Shown: positions 16,414-24,338 of the stretch, in pieces
Layout: every line of letters begins with the position of its first letter
How positions within the stretch are numbered: position 1 is the first letter of the stretch
Source of the DNA: Phycisphaeraceae bacterium
Lineage (GTDB): Bacteria; Planctomycetota; Phycisphaerae; Phycisphaerales; UBA1924
Length of the DNA: 34,039 bases
Reading direction: 5' to 3'
NCBI GenBank assembly: GCA_007693965.1
Contig: RECQ01000028.1
Location: 1 to 34,039 of the forward strand
Notes under the pieces: generated by a model
Told to the model about the DNA's origin: nothing
Seen by the model: only the letters and a program-made list of their open reading frames with translations
Databases searched by the model: none
Position numbers and translations under genes: made by a program

Positions 16414-19203
16414 TCAGTCATCGAGGCCGACTTCGGCGAACTGGTTGAAGGGGAACTCGAAGTCCGTCGCGGGACGGGCGTTGGGAGTGACTTCAGAGGC
16501 GAAGAGGTTGCCCGGCTGGGCGAGACGCCGATCCCAGTTCTGCTGGGCGGTGCGCTCGAACGAGCGGGACTTGTCGTTGAGGGTGGCGAGGGCCTGGTTG
16601 GACATCTCGCGGTAGGCGTTCGCCGCGGCGACGGCCTGACGGACGCGGGCGTTGGTCTCCTGCTCGCTGAGATACTTGGTGGCGTAGGCGCGGTTGCGTT
16701 CGGCCTGGACCGAAGCGATGCGCGAGTCAAAGGTGGCGCGGATCGTGTCCTCGTGGGCGTTGGCCGCGGCGAGCTGTGCATGGACATGCGCATCGCCGAT
16801 CTGGCCCTGAGCGTAGATCGAGGCGCGACGAGCGGTGTCAGTCGCCTCGGCGATGCTGCGTCCGGACTCGGCCATGGCGATCATGCGATCGACCCGGGCT
16901 TCGCCGGCGAGGTGACGGGCGTCCGTCACGGTGCGCAGGTGCTCGATCTCGGCGCGGTTGGAGCGGCGACCGGCGTCGTTGGTCGCGTACATGCGGGTGA
17001 TGTCGATCTCGGACATCGCCGCGAAGGTCTCGGCGATCGTCGTGGCCTCCTCGAAGGTGGCGCGGGCGATCTGTGCGAAGCTCTCGGCGGTCTGATCGAG
17101 GCGCGCCAGCTCGGCGTTCAGGATCTGGTTGGCCGAGTTGATCTCCTGGCGCATCTGCGCGAGGAGGGCCTTCTGGCTGGACTCGAGCGAGCTGGCTTCG
17201 GCCATGAGCTCACGCGAGCGGGCTTCGCCGCGGCGGCGGGTGGCGTCGCGACGGACTTCGAGGCTGCGGACTTCCGCGGCGCCGCCGTGGTCGACGGCCT
17301 CGGCGGAGGCGAGCAGCTCGGTCACCTGCGACTCGGAGCGGGTGCGAATGGCGCGGGCCTCGGCGCGGAGGTTCACGATGTTGGCCGTGATCTCCTTGCG
17401 GCGGGACTCGGCCTCGACGCGGCCGCGGTTCATCTCGGCGCGGCCGATGCGAAGGTGCTTCTCGGCCTGGGCGAGCAGGTCGTCGGCGCGGGCGATCGAC
17501 TGCTGCTCGAAGGCGGACGCCTGGGCCAGGAACTCGTCGAACCGGGCCTGCTGCTGACGCCACCAGCCGTCGAGCTGGCTGAAGCGCTCCTCGTATGTAG
17601 CGAGGACGCTGCGCTCACGGGCGTCGGCCTCGCCGCGGACCTTGGTGGCCTGGGCGAGCCCAGCCTTGAATGTGGCGGCGTGGTCGGCCTGCACAATGGC
17701 GGGCTTGACCGGCGTCTCGGGCTGCTCGGGGGTGGGGACGTGGGGTGTGAGCTGGTCGTCGTTCTTCTGGTTCTGCCAGGGGAAGTCGACGGCGCCGGAG
17801 CTCATCTTGGTGGACAGGGTCCGAAGAACCTCCGCCTTGATGCGCGAGGCCTCGGCCTCTGCCTCGGCGCGGAGCTTCTCGTACTGCGCCTTGGAGATCG
17901 CCTGCTGGTGATCGGCCTCGTGACGGATGGCGTTGGCGAGGGCCTCGGCCTGGGCGATCACGAACTTGGCGCGAGCTTCCTGCTCGATGCGGTCGGCCTT
18001 GGCGCGGAGCACGAAGGCTTCGGCCTCGCCGTCGGCGCGGAACTTGTCGATGGCGGAGCGCTGCTTGTGGAAGTCGGCCTCAGAGAGGGAGAGGAAGCGC
18101 TCGGCCTCGGCGCGGCGACGCTGCACTTCGGCCTCGGTCTCGTCCATGATCGAGCCGGCCTGCTGGCGCAACTCTTCGACGTCGGCCTCGGTGCGCGCGA
18201 AGCGCAGCTCGGCGGACTGCATGGCGAGCTTGAACGCCGCGTCGGCGTCGGACTTCTCAAGCGCCTCGGCCCGAGCGAGCAGCTCGGCGGCGTCGGCTCT
18301 CGCCTGCTCCTCCAGCGAGGCGGCGTTGGCGCGGAGCTTGGAGCTCTCGGCGCCGATGCGCTCGGTCAGGCTGCGGATCTGCTGGTTGAGATCCTCAATC
18401 TGGGCGCGGGTCTGGTGATCGGTGGACTCGGCGCCCTTGCGAAGATCGCGCACGCGGCTGGCGGCGCGGGCTTCGGTCATGTCGGCGACCTTCATCATCT
18501 GCTCGATCTCGGCGCGGCCGTTCTGGGAGACGCTCTGACGCTGGGCGAGCATCCGGGCATGGTGGGCCTGGGCCCGCTCATACTCGCTGGCCGCCTGCGA
18601 GCGCATCTGCTCGAACTCGCTCATGCGCTCCTTGCGGAAGGCGCTGACGAGGGCGTCGTTCAGACGGGCCTCGGTCTCGAACTGCGCCTCCTTGGCGGAG
18701 ACCTTGACGGCGAACTCATCCGCCTTGGCGTGGTTCACCTGGCGCCACTTGCCGGCGTCGGCCAGGGCGATCTGCTCCTTGGTGAACTCATTCTGCAGGC
18801 GAGCGTCGGTGTCGGCGAGAAGCTGCGACTGCGTGGCTTCGCGCTTGACGCGGGCGGCCTGGGCCGCTGCGCGGAGCGCCTCGATCTCGGCGGTGGCGCT
18901 GCGGGCCTCGCTCACCCACACCTCGGGCAGCGCGACTTCGCGACCCTGCGACTCGTACCACATCTCATCGTACTGACCGGTCGTGCCGGCAGGATCGATT
19001 GATGTCGTCGCAAGCGCGGCCTTCGCATTGAGCGTATGGTCGCCCGGCGAGCGGTACGAGCTGTGCTTCGAATTCGTGTTCCAGACGGATGAGCATCCCC
19101 CTGCCATCGTGGCGGCGGCGAGGCCGGCGACACATGCAGTGATGAAGATGGGCCTGCGAATCAGACCTGCGTTCTCGACTTGATGATTTCGGTTCCCTGA
19201 CAT
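16414..19203 (-). CDS. Large coiled-coil lipoprotein, function unknown
   Basis: The 929-residue product has an N-terminal hydrophobic stretch (about 19-37) ending in MAGGC, a plausible lipobox, and then is almost entirely long alpha helix rich in Ala, Glu, Arg and Gln (runs such as RAEAERFLSLSEADFHKQ, RAEAEAEASRIKAEV). There is no catalytic motif. A proline-rich hinge (about 471-503, PWQNQKNDDQLTPHVP) breaks the protein into two helical arms of about 350 and 400 residues, and the last 60 residues are less helical, ending FNQFAEVGLDD. The ATG at 19203 follows GAGGAG and AAGG. A lipid anchor plus two long coiled coils suggests a periplasmic spacer or filament, by analogy with Braun-type or SMC-like helices; that is inference. 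It stands alone, with its own terminator. Confidence 0.82.
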   Translation of the reverse strand: MSGNRNHQVENAGLIRRPIFITACVAGLAAATMAGGCSSVWNTNSKHSSYRSPGDHTLNAKAALATTSIDPAGTTGQYDEMWYESQGREVALPEVWVSEARSATAEIEALRAAAQAARVKREATQSQLLADTDARLQNEFTKEQIALADAGKWRQVNHAKADEFAVKVSAKEAQFETEARLNDALVSAFRKERMSEFEQMRSQAASEYERAQAHHARMLAQRQSVSQNGRAEIEQMMKVADMTEARAASRVRDLRKGAESTDHQTRAQIEDLNQQIRSLTERIGAESSKLRANAASLEEQARADAAELLARAEALEKSDADAAFKLAMQSAELRFARTEADVEELRQQAGSIMDETEAEVQRRRAEAERFLSLSEADFHKQRSAIDKFRADGEAEAFVLRAKADRIEQEARAKFVIAQAEALANAIRHEADHQQAISKAQYEKLRAEAEAEASRIKAEVLRTLSTKMSSGAVDFPWQNQKNDDQLTPHVPTPEQPETPVKPAIVQADHAATFKAGLAQATKVRGEADARERSVLATYEERFSQLDGWWRQQQARFDEFLAQASAFEQQSIARADDLLAQAEKHLRIGRAEMNRGRVEAESRRKEITANIVNLRAEARAIRTRSESQVTELLASAEAVDHGGAAEVRSLEVRRDATRRRGEARSRELMAEASSLESSQKALLAQMRQEINSANQILNAELARLDQTAESFAQIARATFEEATTIAETFAAMSEIDITRMYATNDAGRRSNRAEIEHLRTVTDARHLAGEARVDRMIAMAESGRSIAEATDTARRASIYAQGQIGDAHVHAQLAAANAHEDTIRATFDSRIASVQAERNRAYATKYLSEQETNARVRQAVAAANAYREMSNQALATLNDKSRSFERTAQQNWDRRLAQPGNLFASEVTPNARPATDFEFPFNQFAEVGLDD

Positions 19204-19706
19204 CCTTGTGACTCCTCGGTTGCGACTCAGGCGACCACGACTGCGTGTAACGATGTTTCCAACCACTCCGGAGCCGCGGCTCGGATGGCGACGCCGTTCA
19301 TCGTCATCCCGTCACAAACCCTGAAGGTCGTCGAGTCGAACTCATCGCGAGTCGGTCGCTGGGGCCTATGCCCACATGGAGCAGTCGATCCAGCCGTCAC
19401 AGACCGCGCCGCTTTAACCGCGCCTGCGGGCGAACCCCGGCGAGCCGCAAGGTCCATCCGCCGCTTCTTGCCTCTTCGCAATCGCCCCCTTGACTCCATG
19501 CGGGCGTGCGGCCTCTGAGGTCCGGACGTGCATATCCGCCCGCCGCCGGCCAATCCTCGCCCGCCTTGGACCATCCGCCGGACGCCCGTATACTGCCCGG
19601 CTCGCGCCGGGACGCCACCGGCCTCACGGCCGGACCCGCCTCGCAGGCAGCTGTATGTCCGGGGGTCTGGCGGACACCGACGCTGCGACACTCTTGGAGA
19701 AACGCC
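19204..19706. other. 503-bp divergent intergenic region
   Basis: This gap separates the coiled-coil lipoprotein (minus) from tpiA (plus). Short open frames occur in it but show no recognisable protein. It holds a good tpiA promoter at 19566-19594 and, in the leader, GC-rich inverted repeats around 19606-19640 (CGGCC-type). No RNA gene is recognised. Confidence 0.6.
19566..19594 (+). promoter_or_regulatory. Sigma70-type promoter for the tpiA operon
   Basis: TTGGAC (19566-19571), a 17-bp spacer and TATACT (19589-19594). Transcription would start near 19601, leaving a GC-rich leader of about 105 nt before the TTG start of tpiA. It is the best promoter match in the window. Confidence 0.65.
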
Positions 19707-20513
19707 TTGTCCCCTCGTCAGCCCTTCGTGGGCGGCAACTGGAAGATGAACACCGACCGACGCTCGTCGGTCCATCTGGCGCGCGCTGTGGGCGACGGTC
19801 TGCCGGACGACGCCTCCGGCGTTCAGTGCGCCATCTTCCCACCCTCGATCCATCTCAACGCCGTCAGCGAGACGCTGCGCGAGACCGGGGGCGGCGCCGA
19901 TTGCGTTCTCGGGGCGCAGAATTTCTATCCCGAGCCCGAGGGCGCCTTCACCGGCGAAATCTCCATCTCGCAGCTGCGCGATCTGGGCGTCGGCGCCGCG
20001 CTTGTCGGCCACTCCGAGCGGCGGCATGTGATCGGCGAGCCCGAGGAGCTGATCGCACGCAAGACAACCGCGGCCCTCGAATCCGGACTCCTGTGCGTGC
20101 TGTGCGTCGGCGAGACGCTGGAGCAGCGCGAGAGCTCGAAGACCGACGCGGTGAATGAGGCGCAGATTCGCTCCGCACTGGAGCATGCCTCCGCATCGCT
20201 GCTCGACGGGATCATCATCGCATACGAGCCGGTGTGGGCCATCGGCACGGGGCGCACCGCCTCGCCGGCCGATGCCCAGTCCGCCCACGAACGCATCCGG
20301 GCCCTGCTGGGGCGGATGTACGACGCCTCGGTCGCAGAATCCACCCGCATCATTTACGGCGGCTCCGTCAAGTCGGCGAACGCCGCTGAACTCTTCTCCC
20401 AACCAGACATCGACGGGGGCCTCATCGGAGGCGCCTCCCTCGACGCCGACGAATTCCTGGCCATCTGCTCCGCGGCCCGTCCCAGACAGGAGCTTCAAGG
20501 AGCTTCATCATGA
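19707..20513 (+). CDS. tpiA: Triosephosphate isomerase
   Basis: Interconverts dihydroxyacetone phosphate and glyceraldehyde-3-phosphate in glycolysis and gluconeogenesis. The 268-residue barrel has NWKMN (Asn11, Lys13), the electrophile His102 in GHSERR, the catalytic base Glu174 in AYEPVWAIGTG, and the phosphate-binding IYGGSV and GGLIGGASL near the end. The start is TTG at 19707: GGAGA (19696-19700) lies 6 nt before it and the conserved sequence begins immediately after. No in-frame ATG lies near the start of the conserved sequence. The last four bases overlap the secG start (ATGA), so the two are translationally coupled. Confidence 0.96.
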   Translation: MSPRQPFVGGNWKMNTDRRSSVHLARAVGDGLPDDASGVQCAIFPPSIHLNAVSETLRETGGGADCVLGAQNFYPEPEGAFTGEISISQLRDLGVGAALVGHSERRHVIGEPEELIARKTTAALESGLLCVLCVGETLEQRESSKTDAVNEAQIRSALEHASASLLDGIIIAYEPVWAIGTGRTASPADAQSAHERIRALLGRMYDASVAESTRIIYGGSVKSANAAELFSQPDIDGGLIGGASLDADEFLAICSAARPRQELQGASS

Positions 20514-21043
20514 CCATGAACATGCTCACATTCGCGTGGAGCCCAGCGCTCACCGCCGTCCTTGTCGTCCTCTTCGTCCTGGTGTGCATCATGCTCATCC
20601 TGACGGTCCTCATCCAGCGGCCGCAGGGCGGCGGGCTCGGCGGCGCCTTCGGCGGCGCGGGCGCCGGCTCTGGCCAGACCGCCTTCGGCGCCAAGACCGG
20701 CGATGCGCTCACCATCGGCACCATCGGCATCTTCATCCTCTACCTCATCACCGCGGTGGTGTTGAACTACGCCATCGCGCCGGGAGCTCCGGTCCCGCAG
20801 GAAATGCGGCCTGTCGGTGACGACGCCCCCGTCCGCTCCGGAGAACCCGGCCCCCTCACCATTCCCATCGATCCTGAGGCCGGCTTCGGCGAGGGCGGCG
20901 CCTTCGACGTCGAGTTCGATCTCGATGAGCTGCCTGATCAGGTGGACCCGTCCGATACGCCCTCGACCGATGCGCCCGTCTTGCCGGAGGAGTTCGACCT
21001 CCCGCCCGCCGATGATGATGGCGACGACGAGCCGCAGTTCTGA
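20510..21043 (+). CDS. secG: Preprotein translocase subunit SecG with acidic tail
   Basis: SecG joins SecYE in the inner membrane and aids protein export. Residues about 12-36 and 63-86 are the two membrane helices; between them is the family signature QRPQGGGLGGAFGGAG...FGAKTGD. Typical SecG ends soon after the second helix, at 75-110 residues. Here about 85 further residues follow, rich in Asp, Glu and Pro (for example DVEFDLDELPDQVD, DDDGDDEPQF), probably disordered. The side of the membrane they occupy depends on the SecG topology; the usual model puts both termini in the periplasm. AAGGAG precedes the ATG, which overlaps the tpiA stop. The tpiA-secG pairing is common in bacteria. Confidence 0.95.
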   Translation: MTMNMLTFAWSPALTAVLVVLFVLVCIMLILTVLIQRPQGGGLGGAFGGAGAGSGQTAFGAKTGDALTIGTIGIFILYLITAVVLNYAIAPGAPVPQEMRPVGDDAPVRSGEPGPLTIPIDPEAGFGEGGAFDVEFDLDELPDQVDPSDTPSTDAPVLPEEFDLPPADDDGDDEPQF

Positions 21044-21092
21044 ATCACCCCGTCAACCGGCGGCGCGCCGCGGCGGGGACGCACACAGCGCA

Positions 21093-21114
21093 GCGGCGCG
21101 GCATGCCGCGCCGC
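21093..21114. other. Perfect 22-bp palindrome between secG and yicC
   Basis: GCGGCGCGGCA followed directly by its reverse complement TGCCGCGCCGC. In RNA it would make a strong GC hairpin about 24 nt before the yicC start and 7 nt before its ribosome site. There is no T-run, so it is not a classical terminator. Confidence 0.75.
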
Positions 21115-21137
21115 GCCAGCGAAGGGAGCCCCGTCGC

Positions 21138-22028
21138 GTGATCCGCAGCATGACCGGCTTCGGCGAAGCCTCGACGCAGGTCGACGGGGCCCACTACTTC
21201 CTCGAAGTCCGAAGCCTCAACAACAAGTATTTCAAGGCGAATATCCGCCTCCCCGACGAGCTGCAGGGCCTCGAGCCCGAACTCGAGGCGGAGCTGCGCC
21301 GACGCCTCACCCGTGGCACGGTGACGCTCATCGGCAAGGTGACGGACACCTCCGAGCAGGCCGCCTACGAGATCAACCACCAGGCCCTCTCGAACTACAT
21401 CGAGCAGGTCCGCCAAACCCCGCAGGTCGCATCGGGCGAGGTTCGGTTGGATCTGGCCGCGCTGCTCACGCTCCCGGGCGTGCTGCAGACCCCGCCGGAC
21501 GAGGAGAAACGCCTCGACCGGGCCCGCGAGGTCTTCGCAGGGCTCCTCGATCGGGCCGCCAAAGATCTGATCGGCATGCGCACCCGCGAGGGCGCCGCCC
21601 TGCACACCGAGCTGTCCGACCAGGAGCGCCTCATCGCCGAGCGGCTGGAGCGCATCGCATTGCGGGCGCCGACGGTTGTCGAGGAATATGAAAACCGACT
21701 GCGCCAGCGCATTGATTCGATGCTGCAGGACGCCGGTGTCTCCATCGAACCGGTGGATCTCATCCGCGAGATCGCCATCTACGCCGAGCGCACCGACATC
21801 GCTGAAGAAATCTCGCGCCTCTCCGCCCACCTGGCCCAGTTCCGCGACCTCATCGGCGACACCAGCCGCGGCCCCACGGGGCGCACGCTCGACTTCCTCA
21901 CCCAGGAAATGCTCCGCGAGGCCAACACCATCGCCAGCAAATCCAACGATGCAGGCATCTCGCGGGATATCGTCGAGGTGAAGGGCGCCATCGACCGGAT
22001 CAAGGAGCAGGTGCAGAACGTTGAATGA
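21138..22028 (+). CDS. yicC: YicC/YloC family endoribonuclease
   Basis: The 296-residue protein belongs to the YicC family, recently recognised as endoribonucleases in E. coli and B. subtilis. It begins VIRSMTGFGEA, has EVRSLNNKYFKANIRLP near residue 25-41, and ends with the highly conserved EMLREANTIASKSND and VKGAIDRIKEQVQNVE. The N-terminal half is the YicC_N domain, the C-terminal half DUF1732. The GTG at 21138 follows GGGAG at 9 nt and gives the family's standard first residues, so the long upstream open frame (over secG) is ignored. It shares a transcript with tpiA and secG, and its last 8 bases overlap the next gene. Confidence 0.95.
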   Translation: MIRSMTGFGEASTQVDGAHYFLEVRSLNNKYFKANIRLPDELQGLEPELEAELRRRLTRGTVTLIGKVTDTSEQAAYEINHQALSNYIEQVRQTPQVASGEVRLDLAALLTLPGVLQTPPDEEKRLDRAREVFAGLLDRAAKDLIGMRTREGAALHTELSDQERLIAERLERIALRAPTVVEEYENRLRQRIDSMLQDAGVSIEPVDLIREIAIYAERTDIAEEISRLSAHLAQFRDLIGDTSRGPTGRTLDFLTQEMLREANTIASKSNDAGISRDIVEVKGAIDRIKEQVQNVE

Positions 22029-23187
22029 GGGCCCGTCCAGAAGCGTCCGTGGCATCGGCGACCCGCCGGCAGCGGAGACGGACGACATCGGCCGTCGCGG
22101 AGAGCCCGCATCAGCCGAATCGCCTTCATCATCCTCGGCGCGTGCCGGAAGCCGGCGCGAGGCCTTCGAGCCCTTCGAGCTCGCCGCGGTCCTCTCCCAT
22201 TACGACACCGGCGTCATCGAGCAGATCCGCGAGTTCCCCCGCGGCTCTTCCAAGTCGCCCAAGGTGGTCATCCGCTGCGAACGTGGCGAGTTCCTGCTCA
22301 AGCGCCGGGCGCCGGGACGCGATGATCTGCGCAAGGTCAACTTCTCCCACGCCGTGCAGCTTCATCTCGGCGCCCGCGGATTTCCCCTCGCCCGTCTCGT
22401 CCGCGAGCGGCGCCGTCACAACACGCTTCTCTCGCTCAACGGGCGCGTCTACGAGCTCTTCGAATTCGTGAACGGCAGCGCGTACGACCACTCCCGGGAG
22501 CTGGCCGAGGCCGCGGGCCGTGAGCTGGCCGGATTTCATCGCAATCTCGCCGATCTTCACCCCGACTGGTCGCCCCCCGCAGGCAGTTACCACAATTCCT
22601 CCCGGATCCAGGCCCACATGGAGGTGATCCCGCAGCGGGTCGGCGCCTCCGGGGCCGAGGGCGCGGCCCTGCCCGACGTCATCGCGGGGCTGCAGCGACG
22701 CTACACGGAGGCCGCCCGGCGGGCTGAACTGGCCGGGGTGGCGGACTGGCCCCAGCAGGTCATCCATGGCGACTGGCACCCCGGCAACATGCTCTTCCGC
22801 GGGCCGCAGGTGATCGCGGTGCTGGATTTCGACTCCGTCCGCATGGCCCCCAGGGCCCTCGACATCGCCGGCGGGGCCCTCCAGTTCAGCATCTCCATGC
22901 AGGGCGATGACCCCGACATCTGGCCCATCGAACTGGACGAAGATCGCTTCCTCGCCTTCTGTCACGGGTATGATCGTGTGAGCGGCTGCACCATCAGCAC
23001 GGCCGAGATCGAGGCCGTGCCCTGGCTGATGATCGAGTCGCTCATCGTGGAGGCGGTCATTCCGATTGCGGCCACGGGCAGTTTTGCGACACTAGAGGGC
23101 GGGGCCTTCATCCGCATGGTCGGCCGCAAGGTCGACTGGATCGAATCGAACGCACGGCGGCTCGCCGATCTCATCGCCGCCGGCTGA
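22021..23187 (+). CDS. APH-fold (aminoglycoside phosphotransferase-like) kinase
   Basis: A small-molecule kinase of the APH/homoserine kinase II fold, 388 residues. The catalytic loop HGDWHPGN (His249, Asp251, Asn256) and the metal-binding DFD (269-271) are intact, and an N-lobe Lys in FLLKRR (about 93-95) fits the ATP lysine. The first 48 residues are Ser/Arg/Pro-rich and not part of the fold. The only reasonable start is TTG 22021, overlapping the yicC stop by 8 bp with AAGGAG 13 nt upstream, which suggests coupled translation; a shorter product from a non-standard codon cannot be excluded. The substrate is unknown: these folds act on homoserine, choline, sugars, spore-coat precursors or antibiotics. 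Nothing nearby suggests drug resistance. Confidence 0.82.
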   Translation: MNEGPSRSVRGIGDPPAAETDDIGRRGEPASAESPSSSSARAGSRREAFEPFELAAVLSHYDTGVIEQIREFPRGSSKSPKVVIRCERGEFLLKRRAPGRDDLRKVNFSHAVQLHLGARGFPLARLVRERRRHNTLLSLNGRVYELFEFVNGSAYDHSRELAEAAGRELAGFHRNLADLHPDWSPPAGSYHNSSRIQAHMEVIPQRVGASGAEGAALPDVIAGLQRRYTEAARRAELAGVADWPQQVIHGDWHPGNMLFRGPQVIAVLDFDSVRMAPRALDIAGGALQFSISMQGDDPDIWPIELDEDRFLAFCHGYDRVSGCTISTAEIEAVPWLMIESLIVEAVIPIAATGSFATLEGGAFIRMVGRKVDWIESNARRLADLIAAG

Positions 23188-23211
23188 AGGACAGGAAGCG
23201 AAGACCACCCC

Positions 23212-24315
23212 ATGCACTTTTTTATTCGCCACTTCCGAACCCGGGCGATCACCACGCTCGCGATCCTGGCGCTCACCGGCGCCGGCGCAGTCCCGGCGCT
23301 TGCCGAGGAGAAGGCGACGCAGGAGCTGGACACCACCATCCTCTCCCTCATCACCGACCTTGACGACGAAGACCTCTTCATCCGTGAAGCCGCGATGGAG
23401 GAGCTCTACTCCATGTCGATCCCTCCTGAGGAGTTGCTGCGCCATGCAGCGCCCATCGAAGACTTGAGCTTCGAGCAGTGGAGCCGGCTGGATGAAATTC
23501 TGCGTGAGCTGTTCATCTCAACGCCCCGGGCCGGACTCGGCGCCGGGCTCGTCCGCCTGGACAACCCGCCCGGCGTGCGCCTCAATCCCATTATTCGCAA
23601 CTTCCCCATCGCCGAGACGCTGCAGAATGACGACATCGTCACCAGCGTCAACGGCGTCGATCTTCGCGGCGATCCGATCGACGACCTCACCATCCGCGCC
23701 ACCATCCTCTCACACGACCCCGGCGACACACTGGATCTCCGCATCATTCGCGATGGTCGGACCATGAACACGACCGTGAAGCTTGGTCGCTATGACGACC
23801 TGATGAACGCACAGCCACTCAATGAGCAGTTCATCAACGCCGCCTGGGCACTGCGGCGGACGCGGCTGGGCTTCCACCCGCCGGGCAAGCCGCAGATCGC
23901 GGTCGTGCTCCACAGCGACAAATGGCCCTCCCATCAGGTGGTCGGGCGGTTGCAGCGCCACAACATGGATGTGGTCGCGGGTGGCGGCGCCGGCGACGGT
24001 GTGGATTCCTTCCCCCGACATCAACTCAGGACCAGTTCGCAGAATCGCATGGGCGATATTCGCATGCAGCGAATCGAGATCGGCGGCGAAGTGCGGCAGG
24101 TTGCGCCTCGCAACGAAGAGAATGCGCGGGCCCAGACCATCCGTGGACTCCGCCACCAGCTTGAGACCCAGCTCCGCGTGATCCGCACGCAGCAGGCGAT
24201 CCTCGACAATCCCGACACAGCAGAGCAGGAGCGAATGGTGGCGGGAAGCATCTTGCGCCGTGCTGAAGTGCGCGCAGCAGAGCTGCGGGCGATTCTGGAG
24301 CGAATCGACCCCTAA
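23212..24315 (+). CDS. Exported PDZ-domain protein, no protease domain
   Basis: The 367-residue protein has a signal peptide cleaved probably after VPALA (31), a helical segment (about 35-100) with DDEDLFIREAAMEEL, a PDZ-like domain (about 105-195: LGAGLV, PIAETLQNDDIVTSVNGVDL, DTLDLRIIRDGRTMNTTVKLG), and a basic, Gln/Arg-rich C-terminal region with a coiled-coil stretch (about 305-365). There is no HtrA-type Ser protease or other enzyme motif. PDZ domains bind C-terminal peptides, so a periplasmic adaptor or chaperone role is possible. It begins 24 bp after the kinase gene and ends the plus-strand run; the stop is 23 bp from the convergent MscS gene. Ribosome site is weak. Confidence 0.78.
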   Translation: MHFFIRHFRTRAITTLAILALTGAGAVPALAEEKATQELDTTILSLITDLDDEDLFIREAAMEELYSMSIPPEELLRHAAPIEDLSFEQWSRLDEILRELFISTPRAGLGAGLVRLDNPPGVRLNPIIRNFPIAETLQNDDIVTSVNGVDLRGDPIDDLTIRATILSHDPGDTLDLRIIRDGRTMNTTVKLGRYDDLMNAQPLNEQFINAAWALRRTRLGFHPPGKPQIAVVLHSDKWPSHQVVGRLQRHNMDVVAGGGAGDGVDSFPRHQLRTSSQNRMGDIRMQRIEIGGEVRQVAPRNEENARAQTIRGLRHQLETQLRVIRTQQAILDNPDTAEQERMVAGSILRRAEVRAAELRAILERIDP

Positions 24316-24338
24316 AAAGTGATGTTGGTGCGCCGTCC

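Noticed and set aside
16753-19002. A 749-codon open frame antisense to the coiled-coil lipoprotein gene
   Set aside because: It is a Leu/Gly/Ala-rich shadow produced by the GC-rich, stop-poor opposite strand; no start signal or family motif, and the minus frame has a lipoprotein signal, ribosome site and terminator.
22021-23187. Aminoglycoside resistance gene
   Set aside because: The APH fold is shared by many metabolic kinases, and the gene is embedded in a housekeeping run without mobile elements.
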